Below are positions 19,975-27,427 of a stretch of DNA of 64,000 bases, piece after piece; the stretch's first letter is position 1; every line of letters begins with the position of its first letter. Source of the DNA: an uncultured Clostridia bacterium (GTDB taxonomy: Bacteria > Bacillota > Clostridia > TANB77 > CAG-508); contig CALYAG010000005.1 in assembly GCA_944393465.1 (NCBI GenBank), positions 1 to 64,000 of the forward strand. The letters run 5' to 3'. The position numbers and the translations under genes were made by a program. The notes under the pieces are model-generated. The model made no database searches and was not told where the DNA came from. It was given only the letters and a program-made list of their open reading frames with translations.

Positions 19975-20832
19975 TTAAATAGCAACTGGTATTTTGCCTA
20001 TTTTTACATCTTTATTATAATCATAATTTTGAATTTCAAAGTCTTCCAACTTAAACTCATAAAAATTCTTAGTTGGATTTTTTATTACTAATTTTGGAAC
20101 TACGTCCATTGGTTTTGCCTCTAAAAGTTGTTTTACTAAAGGAATATGCCTATCATAAATATGGCAATCACCAATGTTGTGTGTTAATGTTCCTACTTCT
20201 AAGCCTGACACTTGTGCAAACATACATAGTAAAGCTGAATATTGCATTACATTCCATCCATTTGCAGTAAGCATATCTTGTGAACGTTGATTTAAAATAA
20301 GGTGTAATTTTCCCTCTTTAACTAGCCATTGAGTTCCATATGCACATGGCTCTAAATTCATATCTTTTAAATCTTCAAAATTAAATATATTTGTCATAAT
20401 TCTTCTACTAGCAGGGTCATGTTTTAAAAGATATAAGCAATAGTCAACTTGGTCCATTACTTTTAACCCATCTTTTGTTTTAAACTCATACTTTTTTCCA
20501 AGTTGATAACCATATGCTTTTCCTATTGTTCCATCTTCACCTTTCCATTGGTCCCAAATATGTGAATGCAAGTCTTCTATTTTATTTGATTTTTTTTGCC
20601 AAATCCATAATATTTCATCTATGGCATTTTTGATTGTTTTTGAATTATTACGTAAAGTAATCATTGGAAATTCTTTTCCTACATCATATTTGTTTTGAAC
20701 TCCAACGATTGAATAATAATTTGCTTCTGTTCCATCATCCCATCTAGTTCTTACTCCTGTACCTTCTGATGAGTATCCATGTTCAATAATTTCTTTACAT
20801 GTATCAATAAAATTTTTGTCTGCTTGTGTCAT
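19975..20832 (-). CDS. thyA: thymidylate synthase (ThyA)
   Basis: The 285-residue product converts dUMP to dTMP using methylene-tetrahydrofolate. The catalytic Cys163 is in EPCAYGTQW, where the usual His after Pro-Cys is Ala. The dUMP-binding NQRSQDM (181-187), HNIGDCHIYDRH (218-229) and DPASRR (139-144) are present. The PCA and GTQW variant, with a long insertion-free N-terminus, differs from the Escherichia type and resembles a branch common in Clostridia and phages; that comparison is from memory. AGGAGGAATAAAAA precedes the ATG. Confidence 0.93.
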   Translation of the reverse strand: MTQADKNFIDTCKEIIEHGYSSEGTGVRTRWDDGTEANYYSIVGVQNKYDVGKEFPMITLRNNSKTIKNAIDEILWIWQKKSNKIEDLHSHIWDQWKGEDGTIGKAYGYQLGKKYEFKTKDGLKVMDQVDYCLYLLKHDPASRRIMTNIFNFEDLKDMNLEPCAYGTQWLVKEGKLHLILNQRSQDMLTANGWNVMQYSALLCMFAQVSGLEVGTLTHNIGDCHIYDRHIPLVKQLLEAKPMDVVPKLVIKNPTKNFYEFKLEDFEIQNYDYNKDVKIGKIPVAI

Positions 20833-20870
20833 TTTTTATTCCTCCTCGTATTAATGATTTCCTCGAACGT

Positions 20871-20899
20871 ATTTTATAATAATTTTAATTTATCTTCAA
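20871..20899 (-). promoter_or_regulatory. promoter of thyA-folA
   Basis: TTGAAG (20899-20894) and TAAAAT (20876-20871) are separated by 17 bases on the minus strand, about 40 bases upstream of the thyA start. Confidence 0.65.
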
Positions 20900-20911
20900 G
20901 TATTTTCAAAA

Positions 20912-20942
20912 ATAAGATGCACTTATACTAAAGTGCATCTTA
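20912..20942 (-). terminator. terminator downstream of the DUF362 remnant
   Basis: AAGATGCACTT and AAGTGCATCTT form an 11-bp stem; the minus strand then reads ATTTTTG. It directly follows the stop codon at 20950. Confidence 0.8.
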
Positions 20943-20949
20943 CAAAATA

Positions 20950-21694
20950 TTAATCTATATTAATAAGTTCATATTCTTTTGTTCCAAATCCTAGTTCTGC
21001 CGCAGCATCTATTGTATGTGTTCCATGTCTTGAATTAACTCTTTCTAAGAAATGCTCTTTTCCTGGATCATTTGAATTTTTTACTAAATCTATGCAAGCT
21101 GCATCTATTGCAATTGGGTCTGTTGATGCTAGTATTCCCATATCTTTCATACATGGGTCTTCTGCAACTGCGCAGCAATCACAGTCTACAGACATATTTT
21201 TCATAACATTTATATATACGATATTTCCTTTAAAATGGTTATGAACAGCTGATGCTGCATCTGCCATTGACTCCAAAAATGCATCTTGCTCTGGCAAATT
21301 GTCCCATATTGCATATTGGTCTTTGCTTTGCCCTGCTGAATGTATCCATGATTTTCCTTCAGATGAAGCGCATCCTATTGATAATTGCTTTAATGCTCCA
21401 CCATATCCGCCCATTGGATGTCCTTTAAAAATTGTGTTCTTCTAATAATTTTTTATGTTTTTCTGTCGTATTTCTTGCGCCATCATATGCAGTAATGCAT
21501 TCTACAACAGTTCCATTTACATATTCAACCATCTCTTTAACAAATTCTGGCCTTAAATAGTTTTGATTTCCTTCCTCTCCAGAATGTAACTTTACAGCTA
21601 CTTTTCCTGGTAGTTTAACTCCCAATTTTTCATAAACTTTAATCATAGCTTCAGGAGTTATTTCTTTGCAAAAATAAACTTTTGATTTTTCCAT
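20950..21694 (-). pseudogene. DUF362 family protein, broken by an internal deletion
   Basis: Two frames carry the two ends of one DUF362 protein. The N-terminal part, from ATG 21694 (AAAGGAATGAG upstream), reads MEKSKVYFCKEITPEAMIKV and ends in LLEEHNF and a TAA near 21427. The C-terminal part resumes in another frame as FKGHPMGGYGGALKQLSIGC and continues to 20950, with CDCCAVAEDPCMKDMGILAS and ASTDPIAIDAACIDLV. In intact relatives roughly 45 to 55 residues lie between LEEHGF and SHFKGH; here they are missing at CACAATTTTTAAAGGACATCC-like sequence. DUF362 proteins are often fused or adjacent to ferredoxin domains. The gene is probably inactive, unless the deletion is an assembly artefact. Confidence 0.8.
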
Positions 21695-21792
21695 ATAAAA
21701 CTCATTCCTTTCTTGCCTCCTTTGAAGGCACACACAGTAATGAAAGAATTTCTTTCAAACTAAAGCTCATTTTCTTACAAGGCACACATAAT

Positions 21793-21822
21793 ATTGACTT
21801 ATATTCATAATTGAATATAAGT
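21793..21822. terminator. hairpin downstream of rubredoxin
   Basis: TGACTTATATTC and GAATATAAGTCA form a 12-bp perfect stem around a 6-base loop. The flanks are AT-rich without a strong T run. It is the likely end of the rubredoxin transcript. Confidence 0.55.
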
Positions 21823-21845
21823 CACATTATATAAGTCTAAATTTT

Positions 21846-21986
21846 TTATTCTTCTACTTTTTCGAACATATCTTTTCCAACTCCACATAGTGGGCATGTC
21901 CAATCATCTGGTAAATCTTCGAATTTAACTCCTTCTTTTTCTTCATCATAAATATAACCACATACTGTGCATTTATACTTTGCCAT
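21846..21986 (-). CDS. rubredoxin
   Basis: A 46-residue ORF reads [20 protein letters not shown] and continues with [18 protein letters not shown]. The two CxxCG pairs that bind one iron, CTVCG and CPLCG, are present, and the length is normal for rubredoxin. TAGGAGGTAAAAATT precedes the ATG. It is an electron carrier and is encoded right next to FprA, whose flavodiiron enzyme uses rubredoxin as donor in Clostridia. It has its own promoter at 22077-22105. Confidence 0.96.
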   Translation of the reverse strand: MAKYKCTVCGYIYDEEKEGVKFEDLPDDWTCPLCGVGKDMFEKVEE

Positions 21987-22076
21987 AATTTTTACCTCCT
22001 AAATTATTATTGTAAAAAACTCTTAATTTTTCTTTGAAAAGTAATTTTTTTAATTAAGATTTAATTTTACATGCTC

Positions 22077-22105
22077 ATTGTATCATGTTTGGAACCTTTT
22101 GTAAA
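22077..22105 (-). promoter_or_regulatory. promoter of rubredoxin
   Basis: TTTACA (22105-22100) and TACAAT (22082-22077) lie 17 bases apart on the minus strand. The 5' leader to the rubredoxin ATG is about 85 bases and AT-rich. Confidence 0.65.
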
Positions 22106-22189
22106 CGTATTTTTCACAATTTTTCTGCTTTGAATGACACCTTCCTTAAGCAAGTTATTTTGGGGAGGCGCTCTAAAAATCATCAAAAA

Positions 22190-23428
22190 TTATTTACTAA
22201 TAGCTCCTTCTAATTCTTTCATTTTTACTTCTGACTCTTTATTTAACTTTGTTCTTATAGTAACAACTGGCTCTATTATTTCTAAATTTTTTTGATTAGC
22301 AAGCATGCCTTTTATTACATTTGCTGCATTTGGCGCCCATGAACCATTTTCAATAATTCCTATTTTTCTATTTTGATAATTTTTTTCAACTAACAAATGT
22401 AAGAAATTATACATTGCTGGAAAAATGCTCATATTATATGTTGCACAAGCTATGCACATTTTTGAATATTTAAAAGCATCTGCGACCACATCTGGTGCAG
22501 GAGTTCTTGCAATATCTACTAATTTGACAGTATTGCCTTTTGCTTCTAAATCTTTTGCAAATTTTTGAGCCACCTCAAATGTATTTCCATGTAAAGAGCC
22601 ACAAACTACTAAAATGCCATCTTCTTCTGGTTCATATTTGCTCCATGTATCATATAAATTTATATAATAGCCTAAATTTTCTTTTAAAATTGGTCCATGT
22701 AATGCACAAATTGTTTTTATTTCTAGGTTTGCAGCCTTTTTTAATACACTTTGCACTTGGATACCATATTTGCCTACAATATTTATAAAATATCTTCTTG
22801 CTTCATCTATCCAAGGCTCGTCTGTATCTAATGTTCCAAATTTTCCAAAAGCATCTGCTGAAAATAATATTTTTTCTGTTTGCTCATATGTCATCATTAC
22901 TTCTGGCCAATGTACCATTGGTGCCATTATAAATTGAAGGGTGTGCCTTCCTATGTTTATGGTATCTCCTTCTTTTACTACAACTTTTTTATCTTCTAGC
23001 CATTTTTGAATCTTTTCTTCTTGCAGATTATTATCCTCAACCATTTCACTATTTATGTCCAAATCTGCATAAACTTCATCAAAATCAATAAATTGAGGCA
23101 AAAAAGCAAAAACTTTTTCATTTGATATTATTTTCATTTCAGGATATTTTTTAAGCACAGCTCCTATACTGCCTGAATGGTCTGGCTCTAGGTGAGATAT
23201 AACTAAATAGTCAGGCTTTTTACCATTTAATGCATTTTCCAAATTGTTAAGCCATTCGTCAGTTTTTCTTTTATCTACTGTGTCCATAATTACAATTTTG
23301 TCATCAAAAATTAAATATGAGTTGTATGACATTCCATTTTTTAAAATGTATTGATTTTCAAACAAATCAATTGTTTTATCATCTACTCCAATATATTTTA
23401 TATTTTCTGCTATTTTTATATCTTTCAT
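22190..23428 (-). CDS. fprA: FprA-type flavodiiron protein (O2/NO reductase)
   Basis: The 412-residue product has an N-terminal metallo-beta-lactamase-like diiron domain with HLEPDHSGS (H-x-E-x-D-H, about 80-88), MVHWPEVMM (about 171-179) and LHGPIL (about 243-248). A C-terminal flavodoxin domain contains VVCGSLHGNTFEVA (about 275-288, FMN phosphate loop). Family enzymes reduce O2 to water or NO to N2O in the cytoplasm of anaerobes. AAGGAG lies 17 bases before the ATG, with a possible GTAG-AAAA-CTAC mini-hairpin in between that would shorten the distance. It is next to rubredoxin, its probable donor. Confidence 0.94.
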   Translation of the reverse strand: MKDIKIAENIKYIGVDDKTIDLFENQYILKNGMSYNSYLIFDDKIVIMDTVDKRKTDEWLNNLENALNGKKPDYLVISHLEPDHSGSIGAVLKKYPEMKIISNEKVFAFLPQFIDFDEVYADLDINSEMVEDNNLQEEKIQKWLEDKKVVVKEGDTINIGRHTLQFIMAPMVHWPEVMMTYEQTEKILFSADAFGKFGTLDTDEPWIDEARRYFINIVGKYGIQVQSVLKKAANLEIKTICALHGPILKENLGYYINLYDTWSKYEPEEDGILVVCGSLHGNTFEVAQKFAKDLEAKGNTVKLVDIARTPAPDVVADAFKYSKMCIACATYNMSIFPAMYNFLHLLVEKNYQNRKIGIIENGSWAPNAANVIKGMLANQKNLEIIEPVVTIRTKLNKESEVKMKELEGAISK

Positions 23429-23531
23429 AATTTTGTAGTTTTCTACTCCTTAATAAAATATTTAAAGTTACCAAAACTTTATATCATTATAATTTTTATT
23501 GAGCTTCATTTTCCAGTTTTGCAAATATTTT

Positions 23532-23753
23532 TTAATCTTTTTTAGGTGTGCTACTATTTTTATAAGTTTCTTCACTTTGTCTTTTTACAAATAAATTACA
23601 TTTGCAAACTTGCTTTTGAACAAATTCATCACATGGGCAAAGTGTTGTGTCATCCACATTTAATCTACATGGACAATGTCCATCTTTTCTGTATATACCT
23701 TCAATTATTTTTTGTACATATTCTTTATCTGGGTTTAATTCATAACCTTTCAT
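23532..23753 (-). CDS. ferredoxin-thioredoxin reductase catalytic-subunit-like protein
   Basis: The 73-residue product has CPC (27-29), CPC (39-41) and CKC (50-52), matching the CPC...CPC...CHC cluster and disulfide pattern of FTR catalytic chains, although the first interval is shorter than in chloroplast FTR. No variable subunit is seen nearby. In this family a 4Fe-4S cluster passes single electrons to an active-site disulfide that reduces thioredoxin. The gene for a thioredoxin is immediately upstream (about 60 bases), so the pair is likely a functional relay. Confidence 0.88.
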   Translation of the reverse strand: MKGYELNPDKEYVQKIIEGIYRKDGHCPCRLNVDDTTLCPCDEFVQKQVCKCNLFVKRQSEETYKNSSTPKKD

Positions 23754-23815
23754 AATTTTTGCCTTTCTTTTTTATTAGCTTTGCTTTTATTTGCATTTTT
23801 TTGCTATATTATTCT

Positions 23816-24130
23816 TTATATATATCTTTTTAATACTTCTTCTAATTCTGCTTTTGGATAAAAACCACCAATTCTATCTATAGCAGTTCCGTTTATGAAT
23901 ATTATCATTGTAGGTACTGCCTCTATTTCATATTTATATGCTAAATCTCTAGACTCATCAACATCTATTTCTATTATGTCTATGTCTTCTCTTTCTTCTG
24001 CTATTTCTTTAAGAACAGGCATAAGCATTTGGCATGGTCCACACCAAGTTGCGAAAAAATCTACAATAACAGGTTTTGTATTTTTTAAAACTACTGTTTC
24101 AAATTCATCTTCTTTTATCTTTTTTAACAT
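23816..24130 (-). CDS. trxA: thioredoxin
   Basis: The 104-residue product has the WCGPC active site (29-33), the conserved cis-Pro in EAVPTMIIF (about 72-80) and the usual length. AGGAGGTAAATT precedes the ATG. Together with the FTR-like gene it forms a small minus-strand operon with its own promoter at 24190-24218. No NADPH-dependent thioredoxin reductase is in the window. Confidence 0.96.
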   Translation of the reverse strand: MLKKIKEDEFETVVLKNTKPVIVDFFATWCGPCQMLMPVLKEIAEEREDIDIIEIDVDESRDLAYKYEIEAVPTMIIFINGTAIDRIGGFYPKAELEEVLKRYI

Positions 24131-24189
24131 AATTTACCTCCTGTTTCTTTTTGAAATTTTTTAATTTTATTTTTTTTAATTTCTAGTTA

Positions 24190-24218
24190 TTTATACCATA
24201 TTATGCATAAGTTTTCAA
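24190..24218 (-). promoter_or_regulatory. promoter of the thioredoxin/FTR-like pair
   Basis: TTGAAA (24218-24213) and TATAAA (24195-24190) are separated by 17 bases on the minus strand. Confidence 0.6.
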
Positions 24219-24382
24219 GATTTTCATGTAATGTTTCATTTTTTTCATCAGTATTCACAGTTCATATTGTATTATTAAACATATAATGTTAAAATTTTAA
24301 AAATAGAAAGGTATGATTATTAACAAATTACTTTCATTACTATGAGTACCTTTTAGCAAATCGAGATAGGAGAAATTTAATT

Positions 24383-25591
24383 ATGAAGAAAAAGATTATT
24401 GTAACTGCTTTAATAGTAATAGTTTTAGCTATAGTAAGTGGATATTTTTACACTACATTTTCACCACATAGCAATGATCAAGGAAGCTTCGTTAATACTT
24501 CTGTTAATGAAGAAAATAGTGTTTCTAATGTTACTACAGATAGTACCAATAATAATTTTGCTGAAAGCGAAGACCTTTTTTCGTCATACTATGATGAAGC
24601 AGAAGAAATGCTTTCAAAAATGACTTTAGAAGAAAAAGTTGGTCAAATGTTTTTGGCTAGATACCCTTCATCAGGCGTAATAAATGAAATCAAAAACTAT
24701 CAACCTGCTGGTTATATTTTATTTGGAAAAGATTTTCAAAATGAAACGCCTAATTCTATAAAAAAAGAAGTACAAGATTGTCAAAATGCCAGTAAAATAC
24801 CACTCGCTTTAGGGGTTGATGAAGAAGGTGGCACTGTTGTAAGAGTCAGTCAATATAAAGCTTTTAGGGCATCTCCTTTTAAATCGCCAAGAGAAATTTA
24901 TGCAAATGGCGGTATGGATGCGGTAATTTCAGACTCTCATGAAAAAAGCAATTTGTTAAAAAGTTTAGGGATAAATATGAATTTAGCACCTGTTGTAGAT
25001 GTACCTGAAAGTTCAAATGATTTTATTTACAAAAGAGCATTTAGCACAAATGTAAATGAAGTTAAAGATTTTACTAATCAAATAATAAATGCAATGAAAT
25101 CTGATAATATAACTTCTGTTATGAAACATTTTCCTGGCTATGGAAACAATGTTGATACCCATACAGGTATTGCTATAGATAAAAGAGATTATTTAAATTT
25201 TGAAAATAGAGATTTTATACCTTTTGAGGAAGGCATAAAAAATGGTGCTCCTGCTATTTTAGTCAGTCATAATATTGTAGAATGCATGGATAAATCTAAA
25301 CCTGCTTCTTTATCAGAAAATGTTCACAATATTTTAAGAAATGAACTAGGCTTTTCTGGAATTATTATGACAGATGATTTAGCAATGGATGCTGTTAAAC
25401 AATATGTAGAAAATGGCGATGCTGCAACTCAAGCAGTGCTTGCTGGAAATGATTTAATTATATCTTCAGACTTTGCAAATCAAAGGAACGAAGTTTTGCA
25501 AGCGGTAAAAGATGGCACAATTGAAGAAAATACAATTAATGATGCTGTAAAAAGAGTACTAGCGTGGAAAGTGATGTATGGAATAATATAA
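24383..25591 (+). CDS. nagZ: glycoside hydrolase family 3, NagZ-like beta-N-acetylhexosaminidase
   Basis: The 402-residue product starts with an uncleaved signal-anchor (residues 4-27), followed by a Ser/Asn-rich linker (about 30-65) and one GH3 N-terminal barrel. GH3/NagZ motifs are MTLEEKVGQMFLAR (about 80-93), GVDEEGGTVVR (about 140-150), KHFPGYGNNVDTHTG (about 244-258) and IIMTDDLAMDAV (about 324-335), which holds the catalytic Asp. The anchor puts it outside the membrane, so a peptidoglycan-derived GlcNAc substrate is likely. It is the only sizeable plus-strand gene in the window. The KHFPGHG His is Tyr here, while the following DTH is kept. Confidence 0.9.
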   Translation: MKKKIIVTALIVIVLAIVSGYFYTTFSPHSNDQGSFVNTSVNEENSVSNVTTDSTNNNFAESEDLFSSYYDEAEEMLSKMTLEEKVGQMFLARYPSSGVINEIKNYQPAGYILFGKDFQNETPNSIKKEVQDCQNASKIPLALGVDEEGGTVVRVSQYKAFRASPFKSPREIYANGGMDAVISDSHEKSNLLKSLGINMNLAPVVDVPESSNDFIYKRAFSTNVNEVKDFTNQIINAMKSDNITSVMKHFPGYGNNVDTHTGIAIDKRDYLNFENRDFIPFEEGIKNGAPAILVSHNIVECMDKSKPASLSENVHNILRNELGFSGIIMTDDLAMDAVKQYVENGDAATQAVLAGNDLIISSDFANQRNEVLQAVKDGTIEENTINDAVKRVLAWKVMYGII

Positions 25592-25617
25592 TTATGTAGC
25601 TTTTTTGTGTAAATCTA

Positions 25618-25646
25618 TAGACTTCCATGGTAATTTATGGTAGAAT
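25618..25646 (+). promoter_or_regulatory. promoter of the small hydrophobic peptide
   Basis: TAGACT (25618-25623) and TAGAAT (25641-25646) have a 17-base spacer on the plus strand. Transcription would start near 25653 and give an mRNA of about 135 bases ending at the terminator at 25788. Confidence 0.6.
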
Positions 25647-25673
25647 AAAGGTGCCTTTCATGGTAGAAAGGAG

Positions 25674-25699
25674 GTATACTAAAGATGAAGCATTTGAAA
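25674..25699. repeat. direct repeat A at the peptide's translation start
   Basis: GTATACT, AAA, then GATGAAGCATTTGAAA covers the end of the ribosome binding site and the first codons of the peptide. Repeat B at 25791-25813 is the same 7-mer followed directly by a 15/16 match of the second part. Antisense RNA from the convergent promoter contains the complement of repeat B, so it could pair here in trans. Confidence 0.8.
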
Positions 25700-25753
25700 G
25701 AAGTGCTAATCTTAATCATTATATACATAATTATGTCTAATGAAAAAGATTAA
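25685..25753 (+). CDS. 22-residue hydrophobic peptide, candidate type I toxin (Fst/par-like)
   Basis: The ORF encodes MKHLKEVLILIIIYIIMSNE followed by KD: a basic N-terminus, one hydrophobic helix (about residues 7-17) and a charged C-terminus. This is the shape of membrane-acting toxins of the Fst/Ldr type, though shorter than the roughly 33-residue Fst. AAAGGAGG ends 10 bases before the ATG. The mRNA has its own promoter and ends at a bidirectional terminator shared with a convergent antisense RNA. The function is inferred from architecture, not from sequence identity. It lies in an intergenic stretch of 339 bases between nagZ and an aldehyde dehydrogenase gene. Confidence 0.65.
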   Translation: MKHLKEVLILIIIYIIMSNEKD

Positions 25754-25757
25754 GTGA

Positions 25758-25788
25758 AAAAAGCTAGGATCTAGACTCCTAGCTTTTT
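25758..25788. terminator. bidirectional terminator shared by the convergent RNAs
   Basis: AAAAAGCTAGGA (25758-25769) and TCCTAGCTTTTT (25777-25788) form a perfect 12-bp stem with loop TCTAGAC. Both strands end in a T run, so it can stop transcription from either side. Confidence 0.85.
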
Positions 25789-25790
25789 AA

Positions 25791-25813
25791 GTATACTGAT
25801 GAAGCAATTGAAA
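25791..25813. repeat. direct repeat B
   Basis: GTATACTGATGAAGCAATTG followed by AAA repeats the translation-start region at 25674-25699 with a 3-base deletion and one mismatch. It lies inside the antisense RNA gene. Confidence 0.8.
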
Positions 25814-25829
25814 TTTAATTGCTATACTT

Positions 25830-25858
25830 ATTATACTTTTTTTACCTTTTATTGTCAA
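25830..25858 (-). promoter_or_regulatory. strong promoter of the antisense RNA
   Basis: TTGACA (25858-25853) and TATAAT (25835-25830) match the sigma-A consensus at all twelve positions with a 17-base spacer. A perfect promoter is expected for an abundant, short-lived antitoxin RNA. Confidence 0.85.
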
Positions 25859-25898
25859 TACTTTTTTCATTTTTCTATTTCAATTCTCACAAAAACTA

Positions 25899-25930
25899 TT
25901 TTCGATTTAGGACCGTCCCCAACTGAAAAT
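25899..25930. repeat. GGACGGTCC-family single arm, copy 4
   Basis: TTTTCGATTTAGGACCGTCC then CCAACTGAAAA is a right arm without a partner. It ends on the base before the aldehyde dehydrogenase stop codon. No left arm is seen within the preceding 150 bases. Confidence 0.85.
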
Positions 25931-27364
25931 TTATAATACATTTTTCAAAACTATTGTTTTCAATCTGCTCATTTCTTGAAGTGTTGTAAGAACACCTTCA
26001 TTTCCAATACCGCTATGTTTCCAGCCACCAAATGGCATTTCAAATGAACGGTAGAAGCTTGTTCCATTTACTACTGCGCCACCACATTCAAGTTTGTTTG
26101 CTATTTTTATTCCTCTTGAATAGTCTTTTGTTATAACACATCCGCAAAGTCCATAAGAAGACCCATTAGCAATTTCAATTGCTTCTTCTTCAGTATCAAA
26201 TCCTATAACTGGTATTACAGGTCCAAATACTTCCATGTCTTTGGCTATGTCCATGTCTTTTGTAACATTATCTAATATTGTTGGATAATAATATGCTCCA
26301 TCTCTTTTTCCACCACATACTAAAGTAGCCCCTTGCTCAATTGTTTTGTTTACAAATTGTTCTACTCTTTCTGCTGCTGGAACATTTATAAGTGGTCCCA
26401 TATCAGTATCCATTTGTGATGGATCACCAACTTTTAAGTTAGATATTACTTCTTTCATTCTATCTATAAATTCTTGTTTTCTAGAATTATGTATTAAGAA
26501 TCTCTTTGATGCACAACATACTTGTCCACCATTATATAATCTTCCTAAAATGGTTTCTTTAACAGCTAAGTCCATATCTCCATCTTCTAAGAATATGAAT
26601 GCATCATTTCCACCAAGTTCTAGCATTACATGTGTTAAGTTTTTAGAACATGTTCCCATTGTTTGAATTCCGGCAGCCGTACTTCCTGTTAGTGAAACTA
26701 AGTGTACGCCTGGATTTGCGGCTAATTCTTGACCTACTGTTGGACCATCACCTGTAAGAAGTTGTATTGTTCCTGCTGGAACACCTGCTTCTATCATTAA
26801 TTTAACATATTCTGTAAGTGTTAATGGGTTGTAGTTTGATGGTTTTACAATAATGCTATTTCCCATAAGTAATGCAGGTGGAACTTTTTGACAGAATAAG
26901 TCACTTGGGAAGTTGAATGGTAATATTGCTGCAACTACACCAATTGGTTGTCTTACTGTTATTTGCATTGTTTTTTCTTGACCTGCTTCTTGTCCTGCTG
27001 GTATTGATTCATTGTATAAATGTTTTGCTCTTTCTACAAATGCAGTAGCTCCAATTTTTACATTTGCTATTTCTGCAATTGCTTCTTTTATTGGCTTTCC
27101 AGTTTCTGCACTCAATAATTTTGCTAATTTATCTTTATCTCTTTCAACTAAATCAATAAATTTGTATATTTTATCTGCTCTTTCATGAAGTGGAACCTCT
27201 GCCCATTTCTTTTGTTCTATTTCAGCTACTCTTACAGCCTCATTTACATCTTCTGGAGAGCAATTTGGAACTGTGTCTATAAGTTCACCTGTTGCTGGGT
27301 TTGTTACTTCAATAATTTTTCCGTCTGATGCATCTCTCCATTCATAACCTATTAAATTTTTCAT
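25931..27364 (-). CDS. NAD(P)-dependent aldehyde dehydrogenase
   Basis: The 477-residue product has the ALDH fold: FNFPSDLFCQKVPPALLMGN (about 149-168), a cofactor-binding SLTGSTAAG (about 224-232), ELGGNDAFIF with the general base Glu (about 249-258), and the catalytic Cys in GGQVCCASKRF (about 279-289). Relatives include succinate-semialdehyde, lactaldehyde and non-phosphorylating glyceraldehyde-3-phosphate dehydrogenases; the substrate is not decided by sequence here. It stands alone between the FIST gene and the small toxin-like locus. The leader holds a tandem repeat at 27428-27482. Confidence 0.9.
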   Translation of the reverse strand: MKNLIGYEWRDASDGKIIEVTNPATGELIDTVPNCSPEDVNEAVRVAEIEQKKWAEVPLHERADKIYKFIDLVERDKDKLAKLLSAETGKPIKEAIAEIANVKIGATAFVERAKHLYNESIPAGQEAGQEKTMQITVRQPIGVVAAILPFNFPSDLFCQKVPPALLMGNSIIVKPSNYNPLTLTEYVKLMIEAGVPAGTIQLLTGDGPTVGQELAANPGVHLVSLTGSTAAGIQTMGTCSKNLTHVMLELGGNDAFIFLEDGDMDLAVKETILGRLYNGGQVCCASKRFLIHNSRKQEFIDRMKEVISNLKVGDPSQMDTDMGPLINVPAAERVEQFVNKTIEQGATLVCGGKRDGAYYYPTILDNVTKDMDIAKDMEVFGPVIPVIGFDTEEEAIEIANGSSYGLCGCVITKDYSRGIKIANKLECGGAVVNGTSFYRSFEMPFGGWKHSGIGNEGVLTTLQEMSRLKTIVLKNVL

Positions 27365-27427
27365 ACCTAACCTTTTTCCTTTCTTTAAATTTTTTAGGCT
27401 TTCTCTATATAAATTTGTATTTTCAAT

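Larger units (their letters stand above)
25757..25823 (-). ncRNA. candidate antisense antitoxin RNA
   Basis: A perfect-consensus promoter at 25830-25858 would start an RNA of about 65 bases reading leftward into the bidirectional terminator. Its 5' part can fold as AGCAATT / AATTGCT with a 7-base loop. Next comes the complement of direct repeat B, then the terminator hairpin, which is complementary to the 3' end of the peptide mRNA. The layout (convergent RNAs, shared terminator, repeat at the start codon) is that of RNA II in the par locus of enterococcal pAD1. RNA ends are estimates. Confidence 0.65.
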
